A stretch of 64,000 bases of DNA from Mameliella sp. CS4 (lineage in GTDB: Bacteria > Pseudomonadota > Alphaproteobacteria > Rhodobacterales > Rhodobacteraceae). This document shows, in pieces, positions 54,255-63,445 of the stretch; position 1 is the stretch's first letter, and every line of letters begins with the position of its first letter. The stretch spans positions 310,001 through 374,000 of the forward strand of contig NZ_JAHXRQ010000001.1 in NCBI RefSeq assembly GCF_019392335.1, in the 5' to 3' direction. Below the pieces are notes generated by a model that had not been told where the DNA came from, searched no databases, and saw nothing but the letters and a program-made list of their open reading frames with translations. The translations under genes and the position numbers were made by a program.

Positions 54255-54923
54255 ATGCGGATCGCGATTGTCGACGACAACGAGGCACTGGCCAAGGGAA
54301 TCGCCTGGCGGTTGCAGGATCGGGGCCATGCCACCGACCTTCTGCATGACGGCAATGCCGCCGCCGATTTCCTGCGCGATGACGCCAATGACATCGTGAT
54401 CCTCGACATCAACCTGCCCGGGATCAACGGGTTGGAGATCCTGCGAGAGATGCGAAACCGGGGCGATCAGCGCCCTGTTCTGCTGCTGACCGCCCGCGAT
54501 ACAACGGCGGAACGGGTGCAGGGGCTGGACGCGGGCGCCGACGATTACCTCGTCAAACCTTTCGAGATGGAAGAGCTGGAGGCCCGGGTGCGCGCGCTGT
54601 CCCGTCGCCTTGGTCAGACCGCCCAGACCGAACTGTCGATCGGCCCCCTGCGCTTCATGCTGGAAACACGGCAGGTCGAGATCGACGGCACGCCGCTGCC
54701 CCTGCCCCGGCGCGAGGTCTCGGTGCTTGAGGCGCTGCTGCGCGCGCGTGGCGGGGTGGTGTCCAAGTCGGACCTGCTGGAACATGTCTATGGCACCGGG
54801 GCCGATGTCGGTGAATCCTCGGTCGAAGCGCATGTCTCGCGGCTGCGCAAGAAACTGGTCCCGGCGGCTCTGGACATCCGGGTCAGCCGCGGCCTGGGCT
54901 ACAGTCTGCAGGAACGGGCGTGA
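54255..54923 (+). CDS. OmpR-family response regulator (TctD-like)
   Basis: A 222-residue response regulator. The receiver has acidic D7-D8 in IAIVDDNEAL, phospho-acceptor D51 in IVILDINLPG and Lys in DDYLVKPFEM. A winged-helix DNA-binding domain follows (LPRREVSVLEALLRARG, SVEAHVSRLRKKL). ATG 54255 is preferred over 54216 because the receiver starts there. The stop overlaps the kinase start (GTGA). Divergent orientation from the TctC operon implies it activates that operon. Confidence 0.93.
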   Translation: MRIAIVDDNEALAKGIAWRLQDRGHATDLLHDGNAAADFLRDDANDIVILDINLPGINGLEILREMRNRGDQRPVLLLTARDTTAERVQGLDAGADDYLVKPFEMEELEARVRALSRRLGQTAQTELSIGPLRFMLETRQVEIDGTPLPLPRREVSVLEALLRARGGVVSKSDLLEHVYGTGADVGESSVEAHVSRLRKKLVPAALDIRVSRGLGYSLQERA

Positions 54924-56278
54924 GGCGGTCTCTCCGGCTTCGCCTGCTGCTCATCATCCTGACGCCGCTGGTGGCGCTGGGTATCGTCGCGGGCACCTGG
55001 CGGGTCGAGGCGGCACGGCGCACGGCGGCAGAGTTCTTTGACCGCAACCTGATGTTCACCGCCCTTGCCGTGTCGCGGGACGTGGCGCTGCTGGACGGCG
55101 ACGCGATTTCTCCGGAAACCGAGAAACTGCTGGGCGACACCGCGGGCGGTCCGGTGCGCTATCACGTCTACGCGCCGGACGGGGTGCTGGTGGTGGGCTA
55201 TGCCGTGCCGCCGATCCCCGTCACCCGGCGCCTGCCGCAGGACGTGGCCTTTCTGTACACCGACGCCCTGTACAAGGGCACACCGGTGCGGGTTCTGCGG
55301 CTCAAGACAGAGGCGACCATCGGGGCGATTTCCGGCACCTTCACCACGACGGTCTGGCAAAGCATGGCGGCCCGCAACCGCTTTGCCCTGCAACTGGCGT
55401 TGCGCGCGGGGGTGGTCATCGCCTCGCTGATCCTGGCGGTGGCCCTGCTGGTCTGGTTCGGGGTCCGGCACGGGCTGAAACCGCTGACCGATCTCGAAGA
55501 GGCGATCTCGCGCCGCTCGCCAGAGGATCTCAGCCCGATCCGCCGCACCGTTCCCGTCGAGACGCAGGGCCTGGTCGGGCGCCTAAACACCCTGTTCACC
55601 CAGTTCGGCGCCACAATGGAGGCGCAGTCGAATTTCGTCTCGGACGCCGCGCATCAGCTGCGCAACCCGATTGCGGGCCTGCAGGCGCTGTCGGCGGCGA
55701 TCCTGACCGCGCCCACGCTTGAGGCGGCACATCAACGGGCCGCCGACATGGCCAAGGCGGCGAATAATGCCGGACAACTGGCCAATCGCCTGCTGACACT
55801 GGAACGCGCCCGGGCCGAAAGCGGAACAGGCGGGTTTGAGCAGTTGGACCTTCAAGAGCTCGCCACAGCCGCCGCCGACGCCTTTGCCCCCCGCGCCCAG
55901 GCGCGGGGGCTGCGGTTCGACACGGATCTGCCACCCGGTCCGGTGCTGTTGCTGGGCGACCGGGTGATGCTGGGCGAGGCGCTGGCCAACCTGCTGGACA
56001 ACACGCTGGTCCACGGCGGCGAGGACCTGACCCGCGTCACCCTGAGCCTTCGGGCGGACAAGGATATCACGCTGTCGGTGCGGGACGACGGGCGCGGCGT
56101 GGCCGCCAGCGACGTGCCCAAGATCCTGTCGCGCTTCGGTCAGGCCCGCTCCGGCCCCGGCAGCGGCCTGGGCCTGTCGATTGCCGAGGCGGTGGCCCTG
56201 CGGCACGGCGGAACGCTGACCGTGGAACCGTCAGACGACGGGTTCGGCGTCGTCCTCACCCTGCCGCTGCTGCGCTGA
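54920..56278 (+). CDS. Sensor histidine kinase (TctE-like)
   Basis: A 452-residue membrane kinase. TM1 (about 6-24, LRLLLIILTPLVALGIVAG) and TM2 (about 158-180) bracket a periplasmic sensor domain of about 130 residues. A HAMP-like segment (LKPLTDLEEAISRRSPEDL) and HisKA follow with H245 in SDAAHQLRNPIAG. The HATPase has LLDNTLVHGGED, VRDDGRGVA and GSGLGLSIAEA. GTG 54920 overlaps the regulator stop. It would sense the carboxylate substrate of the neighbouring transporter. Confidence 0.92.
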   Translation: MRRSLRLRLLLIILTPLVALGIVAGTWRVEAARRTAAEFFDRNLMFTALAVSRDVALLDGDAISPETEKLLGDTAGGPVRYHVYAPDGVLVVGYAVPPIPVTRRLPQDVAFLYTDALYKGTPVRVLRLKTEATIGAISGTFTTTVWQSMAARNRFALQLALRAGVVIASLILAVALLVWFGVRHGLKPLTDLEEAISRRSPEDLSPIRRTVPVETQGLVGRLNTLFTQFGATMEAQSNFVSDAAHQLRNPIAGLQALSAAILTAPTLEAAHQRAADMAKAANNAGQLANRLLTLERARAESGTGGFEQLDLQELATAAADAFAPRAQARGLRFDTDLPPGPVLLLGDRVMLGEALANLLDNTLVHGGEDLTRVTLSLRADKDITLSVRDDGRGVAASDVPKILSRFGQARSGPGSGLGLSIAEAVALRHGGTLTVEPSDDGFGVVLTLPLLR

Positions 56279-56290
56279 GAGCCAGCGGGG

Positions 56291-58105
56291 TCAGCGCCCC
56301 GCCGCGTAGGCCTGCATCAACCGTGGCGTCGCCGCCGCCTTCAGCAGGCCCTCGGGGCTGCGGCTGGTCGCGGTCAGGCGCCCGATGGACCAGGGCGCGG
56401 CCTCTGTCAGCAGGTGCCCGCGGGCGCGCAGCGCCTCCAGCGTGGTTCGCGGAAAATTCGGCTCGATCATCAGGACGCCGGGCTTGCACCCGCGGGGATA
56501 AAAGCTCGCCTGCAGGTGCTGGCTGTGGAACAGCGGCCCGTCGATGGCTTCCTGCAGGTTCATTTGCTGGTGGACCAGGCGCAGCAGGAAGATCAGCTGC
56601 CACTGGTCCTGCTGATCGCCGCCCGGCGTGCCAAAGGCCAGCCGCGTGCCGTCGGGCCGCAGCGCCATCGAGGGGGTCAGCGTGGTACGCGGGCGGCGCC
56701 CCGGCGCCAGCGAGGTCGGCAAGCCATCCTCCAGCCAGAACATCTGTGCGCGGCTGTTCAGCGGCACGCCCAGACCCGGCACCACCGGGTTCGACTGCAG
56801 CCAGCCGCCCGAAGGCGTCGCCGAGATCATGTTGCCCCAGCGGTCGATGACGTCGATATGCACGGTATCGCCTTCGTCCGGCCCCTTGGGCGCCTCCGGC
56901 GAGGGGGCCAGATGCGAGAAGGTGGGCTCTCCCCCCCCGATCCCGGCATCGGTTGCCCGCATCCGCGCCGCGCGCGCGATGAATGCCTCTGCCTGCCCGT
57001 CCATCCCGTCGATCCTCCCCGGGCGCTGGTCGAGGCTGGCCATGCTGCCGATCAGCCCGGCCCGGACGCGCGCATAGTCGGCGGACAGCAGCGTTTCCAG
57101 CGGCACGGCGCTGTGGTCGGGATCGCCGTAATAGGCCTCGCGGTCGGCCATCGAGAGTTTCAGCACCTCGGTGATGCGGTGCACGGCAACGTCCGAAAAG
57201 GGATCTTCGTTGCCAAAGTCCAGCGCGTCGAGCAGGCGCAGGGATTGCAGCAGCGACGGCCCCTGCGACCAGGCCCCCGCCTTCCAGACCTGCCAGCCGT
57301 GGTAGTCGACGGAAACGGCCGGTTCGGTGGTGGCGCGCCATCCAGCCATGTCCTGCCCCGTCAGCACGCCCTTGCGGGCGGTCCCGGTTCCGTCGATCAC
57401 GCAGGCGTCCCGCAGGTAGTCGTCGATGGCCTCGGCAACGAAGCCTTCGTAGAAGGCTGTGCGCGCCGCTTCGATCTGGGCCTCGCGGCCCTCTGCCGTC
57501 TCGGCCTCGTCCAGAAGGCGGCGCCAGAACGCGGCAAGTTCCGGGTTGCGGAACATTGCACCGGGGGCGGGCGCCTCTCCTCCCGGCAGCCATGTCTCGG
57601 CAGAGGTCGGCCAATGGTCGCGGAACAGATCGGCATTCTGGCCGATCATCGCCGAAACGCTGGCCAGCACCGGGTGGCCCTTTTCGGCATAATGGATCGC
57701 CGGTTCCAGCACCTCGCGCAGGGTCATTGTGCCGTGGTCGCGCAGCATGACCATCCAGGCGTCGAAGGCGCCCGGTATCACGGTCGCCAGCAGGCCAGAG
57801 CCGGGGATCAGCTCCAGCCCCTCGTCCCGGTAGTGCTCCAGCGTCGCCCCGGCGGGCGCCGTGCCCTGCCCGCAGATCACCTGCGGCGCCTCGGCCCCTG
57901 CGGGCCAGACCAGCGCGGGCATGTCGCCCAGCGGGCCGTTCAGGTGTGGCTCGACCACGTTGAGGGCAAAGCCCATCGCCACCCCGGCGTCAAAGGCGTT
58001 TCCGCCCGCTTCCAGCATACGCATCCCGACCGCCGTGGCGATCCAGTGGGTCGAGGCACAGACACCAAAGGTGCCCTGCAGTTCGGGGCGGGTGGTGAAG
58101 CTCAT
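56291..58105 (-). CDS. Cytoplasmic gamma-glutamyltransferase-family protein
   Basis: A 604-residue Ntn-hydrolase of the gamma-glutamyltransferase family with no signal peptide, so probably cytoplasmic. The processing site is EGDTVHIDVIDRWGNMISA; T414 is the predicted nucleophile. Other marks are HWIATAVGMRMLEAGGNAFDA at the start, SGGWLQSNPVVPG and FGTPGGDQQDQW near the end. Members include acylases and amidohydrolases beyond glutathione, so substrate is open. Its start overlaps the AbrB-type gene's stop (ATGA), giving a two-gene operon. Confidence 0.88.
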   Translation of the reverse strand: MSFTTRPELQGTFGVCASTHWIATAVGMRMLEAGGNAFDAGVAMGFALNVVEPHLNGPLGDMPALVWPAGAEAPQVICGQGTAPAGATLEHYRDEGLELIPGSGLLATVIPGAFDAWMVMLRDHGTMTLREVLEPAIHYAEKGHPVLASVSAMIGQNADLFRDHWPTSAETWLPGGEAPAPGAMFRNPELAAFWRRLLDEAETAEGREAQIEAARTAFYEGFVAEAIDDYLRDACVIDGTGTARKGVLTGQDMAGWRATTEPAVSVDYHGWQVWKAGAWSQGPSLLQSLRLLDALDFGNEDPFSDVAVHRITEVLKLSMADREAYYGDPDHSAVPLETLLSADYARVRAGLIGSMASLDQRPGRIDGMDGQAEAFIARAARMRATDAGIGGGEPTFSHLAPSPEAPKGPDEGDTVHIDVIDRWGNMISATPSGGWLQSNPVVPGLGVPLNSRAQMFWLEDGLPTSLAPGRRPRTTLTPSMALRPDGTRLAFGTPGGDQQDQWQLIFLLRLVHQQMNLQEAIDGPLFHSQHLQASFYPRGCKPGVLMIEPNFPRTTLEALRARGHLLTEAAPWSIGRLTATSRSPEGLLKAAATPRLMQAYAAGR

Positions 58106-59160
58106 GGACGATCCTTTCGGGGTTTCATCAGGAACCGGGCCGCCAGCGGCGCGCCGGTGATCACGAGGAAGACGCGGGTCAGATGATGCACGATGACAAA
58201 GCCAAGGTCAGCCCCCGCGACGATGGCCAGCACGGTCATTTCCGCCTGCCCGCCCGGAGCGAAGGCCAGGAACCCTTCGACCGGCGGCGCAAGGCCAAGC
58301 AAAACAACGATTTCCGAGAAGATCGCCGCCAGAACGGCGAGGATCAGCACGAACAAAACACCCGCCAGAACCACCCGGCGCAGCTCCCCCAGGGTGATCC
58401 CGACATAGCCGACGCCAATGCCGACGCCGATAAAGAACTGGGCCGCCAGGATCGCCTCTGCCGGGGGACGCGCATGGATGAAGCCGGTGAGGCTGAGCAC
58501 CGCCGTCACGATCATCGGCCCCAGGATCGAGGCCCCGAACAGGCCGATCCGCTCGCCGCCTTTCCAGCCGATCAACGCGGCGGCGGCCATCAGGAACAGC
58601 TCGCGCAGCGGGATTTCGGTGGCGGGGGCGCCGATGTCGTTGGTCAGCGCCGAACCGAAACCGAAGGTCAGGATCATCGGCGCCACGGTGACGATGATCA
58701 TCACGCGGGTGGCATGGATCAGCGACAACGCCCGGGGGTCGCCGCCCGCCTCGGTGCCAAAGATGATCATGTCCTGAAGCCCCCCGGGCATGGCCGCATA
58801 CCAGGCAGTGACACGGTCGAACCCGTGGACCCGGTGGAAATAGGGAACACCGATCAGCCCGATGACAAGGATATACAGCGGGATGAAGGCCAGCGAGGCG
58901 GCCATGCTGGGCAGGGCCGCCACGACGTCCGGCGTCAGCGAAGCCCCCACCGCAACGCCCAGGATGGTGCGGAACCCCTTTGAAACCTGCCCGAATCCCT
59001 TCAGGGGCCGCTGGGCCAGTGCCGCCAGCAGACAGGCGGCCAGCGGGCCAAAGAGAAACGGCAACGGCAGACCAAGGAGCGTGAAGAGCGCGACCCCCAC
59101 CGCGGCGGTCAACGCGGTTTCGATCCGGCGGGAGGTGGCGGTACGGGGACGCTCGGGCAT
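58102..59160 (-). CDS. AbrB-family (PF05145) membrane protein
   Basis: A 352-residue polytopic protein with about 9-10 helices and two related halves: PLPFLFGPLAACLLAAL plus GVAVGASLTPDVVA, and ASILGPMIVTAVLSL plus GVGIGVGYVGITLGE. The GLQDMIIFGTEAG and GGQAEMTVLAIVAGAD segments are family hallmarks. Function is not established (transport is likely). It is first in the operon with the gamma-glutamyltransferase and diverges from the GntR regulator at 59224. Hence the pair may import and hydrolyse a gamma-glutamyl or amide compound; inference. Confidence 0.85.
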   Translation of the reverse strand: MPERPRTATSRRIETALTAAVGVALFTLLGLPLPFLFGPLAACLLAALAQRPLKGFGQVSKGFRTILGVAVGASLTPDVVAALPSMAASLAFIPLYILVIGLIGVPYFHRVHGFDRVTAWYAAMPGGLQDMIIFGTEAGGDPRALSLIHATRVMIIVTVAPMILTFGFGSALTNDIGAPATEIPLRELFLMAAAALIGWKGGERIGLFGASILGPMIVTAVLSLTGFIHARPPAEAILAAQFFIGVGIGVGYVGITLGELRRVVLAGVLFVLILAVLAAIFSEIVVLLGLAPPVEGFLAFAPGGQAEMTVLAIVAGADLGFVIVHHLTRVFLVITGAPLAARFLMKPRKDRP

Positions 59161-59184
59161 GATGCACTCCTGTCTTGCATCCTT

Positions 59185-59194
59185 GTGTATACAC
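59185..59194. promoter_or_regulatory. GTGTATACAC palindrome (putative GntR/FCD operator)
   Basis: A perfect 10-bp palindrome lies midway between the divergent AbrB-type and GntR genes, 30 bp before the regulator start. TATACA/TGTATA-type sites are common for FadR/FCD-type regulators, so it is a good candidate operator for both genes. Confidence 0.6.
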
Positions 59195-59223
59195 GGGTAT
59201 TCAATTCATGCAAGGAGCGCCGC

Positions 59224-59868
59224 ATGACCGACGAGAAACCGCTGGAGCTTTCACAGGGGCAAGAGGCTTATCGCCGGATCCTGGACGAGATCCGCGCCGG
59301 TCACCTGATGCCGGGAGACCGGCTGATGGAGGTCGAGCTTGCCAAACGGCTGGGTTTTTCCCGGACCCCCGTGCGCGAGGCGATCCGCCAGTTGGAAAGC
59401 GACGGTGTCGTGACCCATGTGCCGCGCGTCGGCGCGGCGATCCGCAGGCTGGACCATGCGGAAATCTCGGAACTCTACGACATGCGCACGGTGCTGGAAG
59501 GCACGGCGGCGCGCTTTGCCGCTCGCGCCGCGTCAGAGGTGGAATTGGCGGAACTGGCCGATATACACGCCGCGATGGCAGCCGGGGACGGCGATCCATT
59601 TGTGCTCAACCGGCAATTCCACGCCGCGCTTCTGGACGCCGCGCGCAACCGCTTCCTGATGAAGGCGGTCGCCTCGATCCATACCACGCTGCTGATCCTT
59701 GGCCCGACCACCCTGCGCGAGGAAGACCGCGCCGAGGACGCCCTGCGCGAACACGCGGCGATCCTTGAGGGCCTGCAGGCGCGCGACCAAGACGCGGCGG
59801 AACAGGCGATGCGGGCCCATATCGCCGCCGCCCACCGCGCCCGGCTGCGCCAGCTGCGTCGGGTCTGA
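59224..59868 (+). CDS. GntR-family regulator with FCD domain
   Basis: A 214-residue regulator. The winged helix has GHLMPGDRLMEVELAKRLGFSRTPVREAIRQLESDGVV-type sequence; the FCD domain has DMRTVLEGTAARFAAR, FVLNRQFHAALLDAARN and LREHAAILEGL with His residues placed to bind a metal. AAGGAGCGCCGC precedes ATG 59224; the upstream in-frame start at 59185 is inside the palindrome. It probably represses the divergent AbrB-type/gamma-glutamyltransferase operon. Confidence 0.93.
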   Translation: MTDEKPLELSQGQEAYRRILDEIRAGHLMPGDRLMEVELAKRLGFSRTPVREAIRQLESDGVVTHVPRVGAAIRRLDHAEISELYDMRTVLEGTAARFAARAASEVELAELADIHAAMAAGDGDPFVLNRQFHAALLDAARNRFLMKAVASIHTTLLILGPTTLREEDRAEDALREHAAILEGLQARDQDAAEQAMRAHIAAAHRARLRQLRRV

Positions 59869-59963
59869 ACGACGACAGGCCCGCTTTGGGGACCTCGCGG
59901 CTTGTCTCGCGCCGGGACTTCTGACAGGAACCTGGGTATTCATCCTGGCTGGAAGACTTGAGC

Positions 59964-60875
59964 ATGACAGGCGTCCAACTGCGCGCGGGGCTGGCAAATG
60001 CCGATCTGATCGCCGTCCTCGTGGCCGTGACGGACAACGAACCGCGCGTGATGACCCTGCGCGCGGGTGAGGCCCTGCCCTCCGGCCCCTTCGAGTCGCA
60101 GCACCGCAGCCTGCAAAGCGGGCTGCGTGACTGGATCGAAAGCCAGACAGGACATCCGGTCGGCTACCTCGAACAGCTCTACACCTTTGCCGACCGCGAC
60201 CGCGAGGCCCCGACCGAGGCGGGCGGGGTCCGGCGGATCTCTATCGGCTACCTCGGGTTGGTGCGGGAACAGGTCACACCGGGCACCGGCCAGCCGCAGT
60301 GGCATGGCTGGTACGAGTATTTCCCCTGGGAGGACCACCGCGACCGCCGCCCCTTGGTGCTGGACAGCATCACGGACCGGCTGGACAGCTGGGCCGGGGC
60401 AGACGCCCTGCGCCGCGAGCGTGTCGATTTCCTGTTCGGGCAAAATGGCTTGCCCTGGAACGAGGATCTCGCCCTGCAACGCTATGAACTGATGTACGAG
60501 GCCGGGTTGGCCGAAAGCCCCTCGCGCCCCGCGATCGAGAGGTTCGGGCGCCCCATGACCGGGGATCATCGGCGCATCCTGGCCACCGGGATCGCGCGGC
60601 TGCGCGCCAAGATCAAATATCACCCGGTGGTCTTCGAACTGATGCCGGACAGTTTCACGCTGCTGCACCTGCAACGCACGGTCGAGGCGCTGTCGGGTCT
60701 GCGCCTGCACAAGCCGAACTTTCGCCGCCAGATCGACCAGCAGGAACTGGTCGAGGAAACCGGCGAGATGTCCAGCGGAACAGGGGGGCGTCCGGCCAAG
60801 CTGTACAGGTACCGGCCGACGGTCCTGCAGGCCCAGGCATTGGCCGGTCCCAGACTGCCCGTGTCACGGCATTGA
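59964..60875 (+). CDS. nadQ: NadQ-type Nudix-like transcriptional regulator of NAD synthesis
   Basis: A 303-residue regulator of the NrtR-like group found before nadABC in alphaproteobacteria. An N-terminal Nudix-like domain (about 1-160) is followed by a winged-helix DNA-binding domain (about 200-300: LLHLQRTVEALSGLRLHKPNFRRQID). The Nudix box is degenerate, so ligand binding rather than hydrolysis is expected. ATG 59964 follows GGAAGA; an in-frame TTG lies at 59958. It sits 65 bp before nadA, where two matching palindromes look like its operators. Confidence 0.78.
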   Translation: MTGVQLRAGLANADLIAVLVAVTDNEPRVMTLRAGEALPSGPFESQHRSLQSGLRDWIESQTGHPVGYLEQLYTFADRDREAPTEAGGVRRISIGYLGLVREQVTPGTGQPQWHGWYEYFPWEDHRDRRPLVLDSITDRLDSWAGADALRRERVDFLFGQNGLPWNEDLALQRYELMYEAGLAESPSRPAIERFGRPMTGDHRRILATGIARLRAKIKYHPVVFELMPDSFTLLHLQRTVEALSGLRLHKPNFRRQIDQQELVEETGEMSSGTGGRPAKLYRYRPTVLQAQALAGPRLPVSRH

Positions 60876-60900
60876 CATAAACTCTAGTTGAGAATATCAA
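60872..60900 (+). promoter_or_regulatory. nadABC promoter with overlapping palindrome
   Basis: TTGACA (60872-60877), a 17-bp spacer and TATCAA (60895-60900) form a good sigma-70-type promoter. The palindrome AACTC-TAGTT-GAGAA (60880-60894) fills the spacer, so a bound repressor would block RNA polymerase. Confidence 0.75.
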
Positions 60901-60913
60901 GCGGCTCCAGATG

Positions 60914-60928
60914 TACTCATCCAGAGTA
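60914..60928. promoter_or_regulatory. Second palindrome upstream of nadA
   Basis: TACTC-ATCCA-GAGTA is a perfect inverted repeat with the same 5-base spacing as the promoter site 34 bp upstream. It lies just after the expected transcription start and 12 bp before the nadA start codon. Confidence 0.75.
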
Positions 60929-60940
60929 TAAGGAGCCGTC

Positions 60941-61912
60941 ATGACCTACCTTCGCCTTCCCGACCTCTATGAGCGGGTCAGCAAGATCGTCCCGGAACCG
61001 GACTGGATCCGCTACGAGGACGACATTGCCGCCATCCTTGACCTGAAACGGGAAAAGAACGCGGTGATCCTGGCGCACAACTACCAGACGCCGGAAATCT
61101 TTCACGGCGTCGCCGATATCGTGGGCGACAGCCTGGCGCTGGCGCGCAAGGCGATCGAGGTCGAGGCCGACGTGATCGTCCTGGCGGGCGTGCATTTCAT
61201 GGCCGAAACGGCCAAGCTGCTGAACCCGGAAAAGACCGTGCTGATCCCCGACATGGACGCCGGCTGTTCGCTGGCCGATTCGATCACGCCCGAGGACATC
61301 GCCCTGCTGCGGCAGGCGCATCCAGGCGTGCCGGTCATCACCTATGTGAACACCTCCGCCGCGGTAAAGGCGGCTTCGGACATCTGCTGCACCTCCGGCA
61401 ATGCCAAGGAAGTGGTCGAGTCGCTGGGCGTGCCCAAGGTCCTGATGATCCCGGACGAATACCTGGCGCAGAACGTCGCCCGCGAAACGGACGTCGAGAT
61501 CATCGCCTGGAACGGCCATTGCGAGGTGCACGAACTGTTCACCGCGGATGACGTGCGCGGCATGCGCGAGGCCTATCCCGGCGTGACCATCCTGGCGCAC
61601 CCGGAATGCCCGCCCGACGTGGTGGCAGAGGCGGATTTCTCCGGCTCGACCGCCGTCATGTCCGGGTATGTCGGTGAGAAAAAGCCGGGCCGCGTGGTCC
61701 TGCTGACCGAATGTTCGATGAGCGACAACGTGGCGGTGGATCACCCGGACGTGGAATTCGTGCGCCCCTGCAACCTGTGCCCGCACATGAAACGCATCAG
61801 CCTGGGCAACATCCGCGAGGCGCTGGAACAGAACCACCACGAGGTCACGGTGGATGCCTCCATCGCTGCGGATGCCCGGCGGGCCGTTGAACGGATGCTT
61901 GCGGTCAAATGA
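60941..61912 (+). CDS. nadA: Quinolinate synthase
   Basis: A 323-residue [4Fe-4S] enzyme that condenses iminoaspartate with dihydroxyacetone phosphate to quinolinate, the NAD precursor. Cluster Cys candidates are in [19 protein letters not shown] and [10 protein letters not shown]. The other family marks are [23 protein letters not shown] and [21 protein letters not shown] precedes the start. The stop overlaps nadB (ATGA). Confidence 0.97.
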   Translation: MTYLRLPDLYERVSKIVPEPDWIRYEDDIAAILDLKREKNAVILAHNYQTPEIFHGVADIVGDSLALARKAIEVEADVIVLAGVHFMAETAKLLNPEKTVLIPDMDAGCSLADSITPEDIALLRQAHPGVPVITYVNTSAAVKAASDICCTSGNAKEVVESLGVPKVLMIPDEYLAQNVARETDVEIIAWNGHCEVHELFTADDVRGMREAYPGVTILAHPECPPDVVAEADFSGSTAVMSGYVGEKKPGRVVLLTECSMSDNVAVDHPDVEFVRPCNLCPHMKRISLGNIREALEQNHHEVTVDASIAADARRAVERMLAVK

Positions 61913-63444
61913 CCCGTCCTGGCCAGTGCGGCGACCGGATCACGGTTGTCGGCGGCGGCATCGCCGGGATGGTCTGCGCGCTGGACCTGGCGCCTCGGCC
62001 CGTGGTGCTGATATCGCGCGCCGGGCTGGGGCAGGAAAGCTCCAGCCAGTGGGCGCAGGGCGGCATCGCCGCCTGTCTTGGCGCCGATGACAGCGTGGCA
62101 CTGCACCTGGCCGACACATTGGCCGCAGGCGCAGGTCTTTGCGACCCCGAGGTGGCAGAGACGATCCTGAGCGGCGCGCCCGAGGCAATCGCCGCGCTGG
62201 AGGCCTATGGCGTCCGCTTCGACCGCACCCCGGACGGCGACTTCGCCCGTGGGCTGGAGGCGGCGCATTCCCGCAAGCGCATCCTGCATGTCGATGGCGA
62301 CGGCACCGGGGCGGCGCTCATCCGTGCCCTGGCCGAGGCTGTTACCCGCTGCCCCTCGATCACCGTGCTGACCGGGGCGGAAGCTGTCCGGCTGGTCCAG
62401 CGCGACGGGCAGATGCGCGGTGTTCTGCTGAATGACGGTCGCCTGCTGTCCAGCTCGCAAGTCGTGATGGCCACCGGCGGGTTGGGCGGGCTGTATGATG
62501 CCAGCACCAACCCGGTGGGCAACTATGGCCAAGGCGTGATGCTGGCCGCCCGTGCCGGGGCGCAGCTGTCGGACATGGAATTCGTGCAGTTCCATCCCAC
62601 CGCGCTGAATGCGCGGGGCAGGCCGCTGGGCCTGGTCAGCGAGGCGGTCCGGGGCGAAGGCGCGGTGCTGGTCAACGAACACGGTGAGCGGTTCATGGAG
62701 GGCACCCCGGGCGCCGAGCTCGCCCCGCGCGACGTGGTGGCCCGCGCCATCGCAACCCAGATCGCGCGCGGCCACCGCGTCTTCCTGGACGCGCGTCCGG
62801 CGCTGGGTGCAGGTTTTGCCAATCGCTTTCCCGGCATCGCACGGCTGTGTCAGGCCGCCGGGATCGACCCGGCGCAACAGCCCATCCCGGTGCGCCCGGC
62901 CGCGCATTACCACATGGGCGGCATCCATACGGATAGTCACGCCCGGACCAGTCTTTCCGGCCTCTGGGCCATCGGCGAATGCGCCGCGACGGGCCTGCAC
63001 GGGGCGAACCGGCTGGCCAGCAACTCGCTGCTAGAGGCGGTTGTCATGGCGCAACGCGCCGCGCGGGACATCGCTGGCCACGCGGCGACGGGGCCACGCG
63101 GGAAACGCCCTGTGCCCACACCGCTTCCGCCCGTGGCAGAGACCGCCGCCGTCCGCCGGATCGTATCGGACAGGCTGGGTCTGCGTCGCGATGACCACGG
63201 GCTACGCAGCGCGGTGGCCGATCTGGCGCCACTGGCCCAGGGCCACGGGCCATCCGCCGACCCGGCGATCATCGGCCTGGCCATTGCGGTCTTTGCCCTG
63301 CTGCGCGAGGAATCGCGCGGCGCCCATGCGCGGAGCGATTGTCCCGCGCCCCGGACCGGCAGCGCCTCACGCCGGATGACCCTTGACGACATCATGGCCG
63401 TTGCGGAACAGCAGACGGCCCAATCCCTGCCCCGGAGTGCCTGA
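61909..63444 (+). CDS. nadB: L-aspartate oxidase
   Basis: A 511-residue flavoenzyme oxidising L-aspartate to iminoaspartate for quinolinate synthase. FAD binding: [18 protein letters not shown] and [14 protein letters not shown]. Active-site blocks: [30 protein letters not shown] and [24 protein letters not shown] is the C-terminal FAD block. It overlaps nadA and is 1 bp from nadC, making one coupled operon. Confidence 0.97.
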   Translation: MTRPGQCGDRITVVGGGIAGMVCALDLAPRPVVLISRAGLGQESSSQWAQGGIAACLGADDSVALHLADTLAAGAGLCDPEVAETILSGAPEAIAALEAYGVRFDRTPDGDFARGLEAAHSRKRILHVDGDGTGAALIRALAEAVTRCPSITVLTGAEAVRLVQRDGQMRGVLLNDGRLLSSSQVVMATGGLGGLYDASTNPVGNYGQGVMLAARAGAQLSDMEFVQFHPTALNARGRPLGLVSEAVRGEGAVLVNEHGERFMEGTPGAELAPRDVVARAIATQIARGHRVFLDARPALGAGFANRFPGIARLCQAAGIDPAQQPIPVRPAAHYHMGGIHTDSHARTSLSGLWAIGECAATGLHGANRLASNSLLEAVVMAQRAARDIAGHAATGPRGKRPVPTPLPPVAETAAVRRIVSDRLGLRRDDHGLRSAVADLAPLAQGHGPSADPAIIGLAIAVFALLREESRGAHARSDCPAPRTGSASRRMTLDDIMAVAEQQTAQSLPRSA

Positions 63445-63445
63445 C

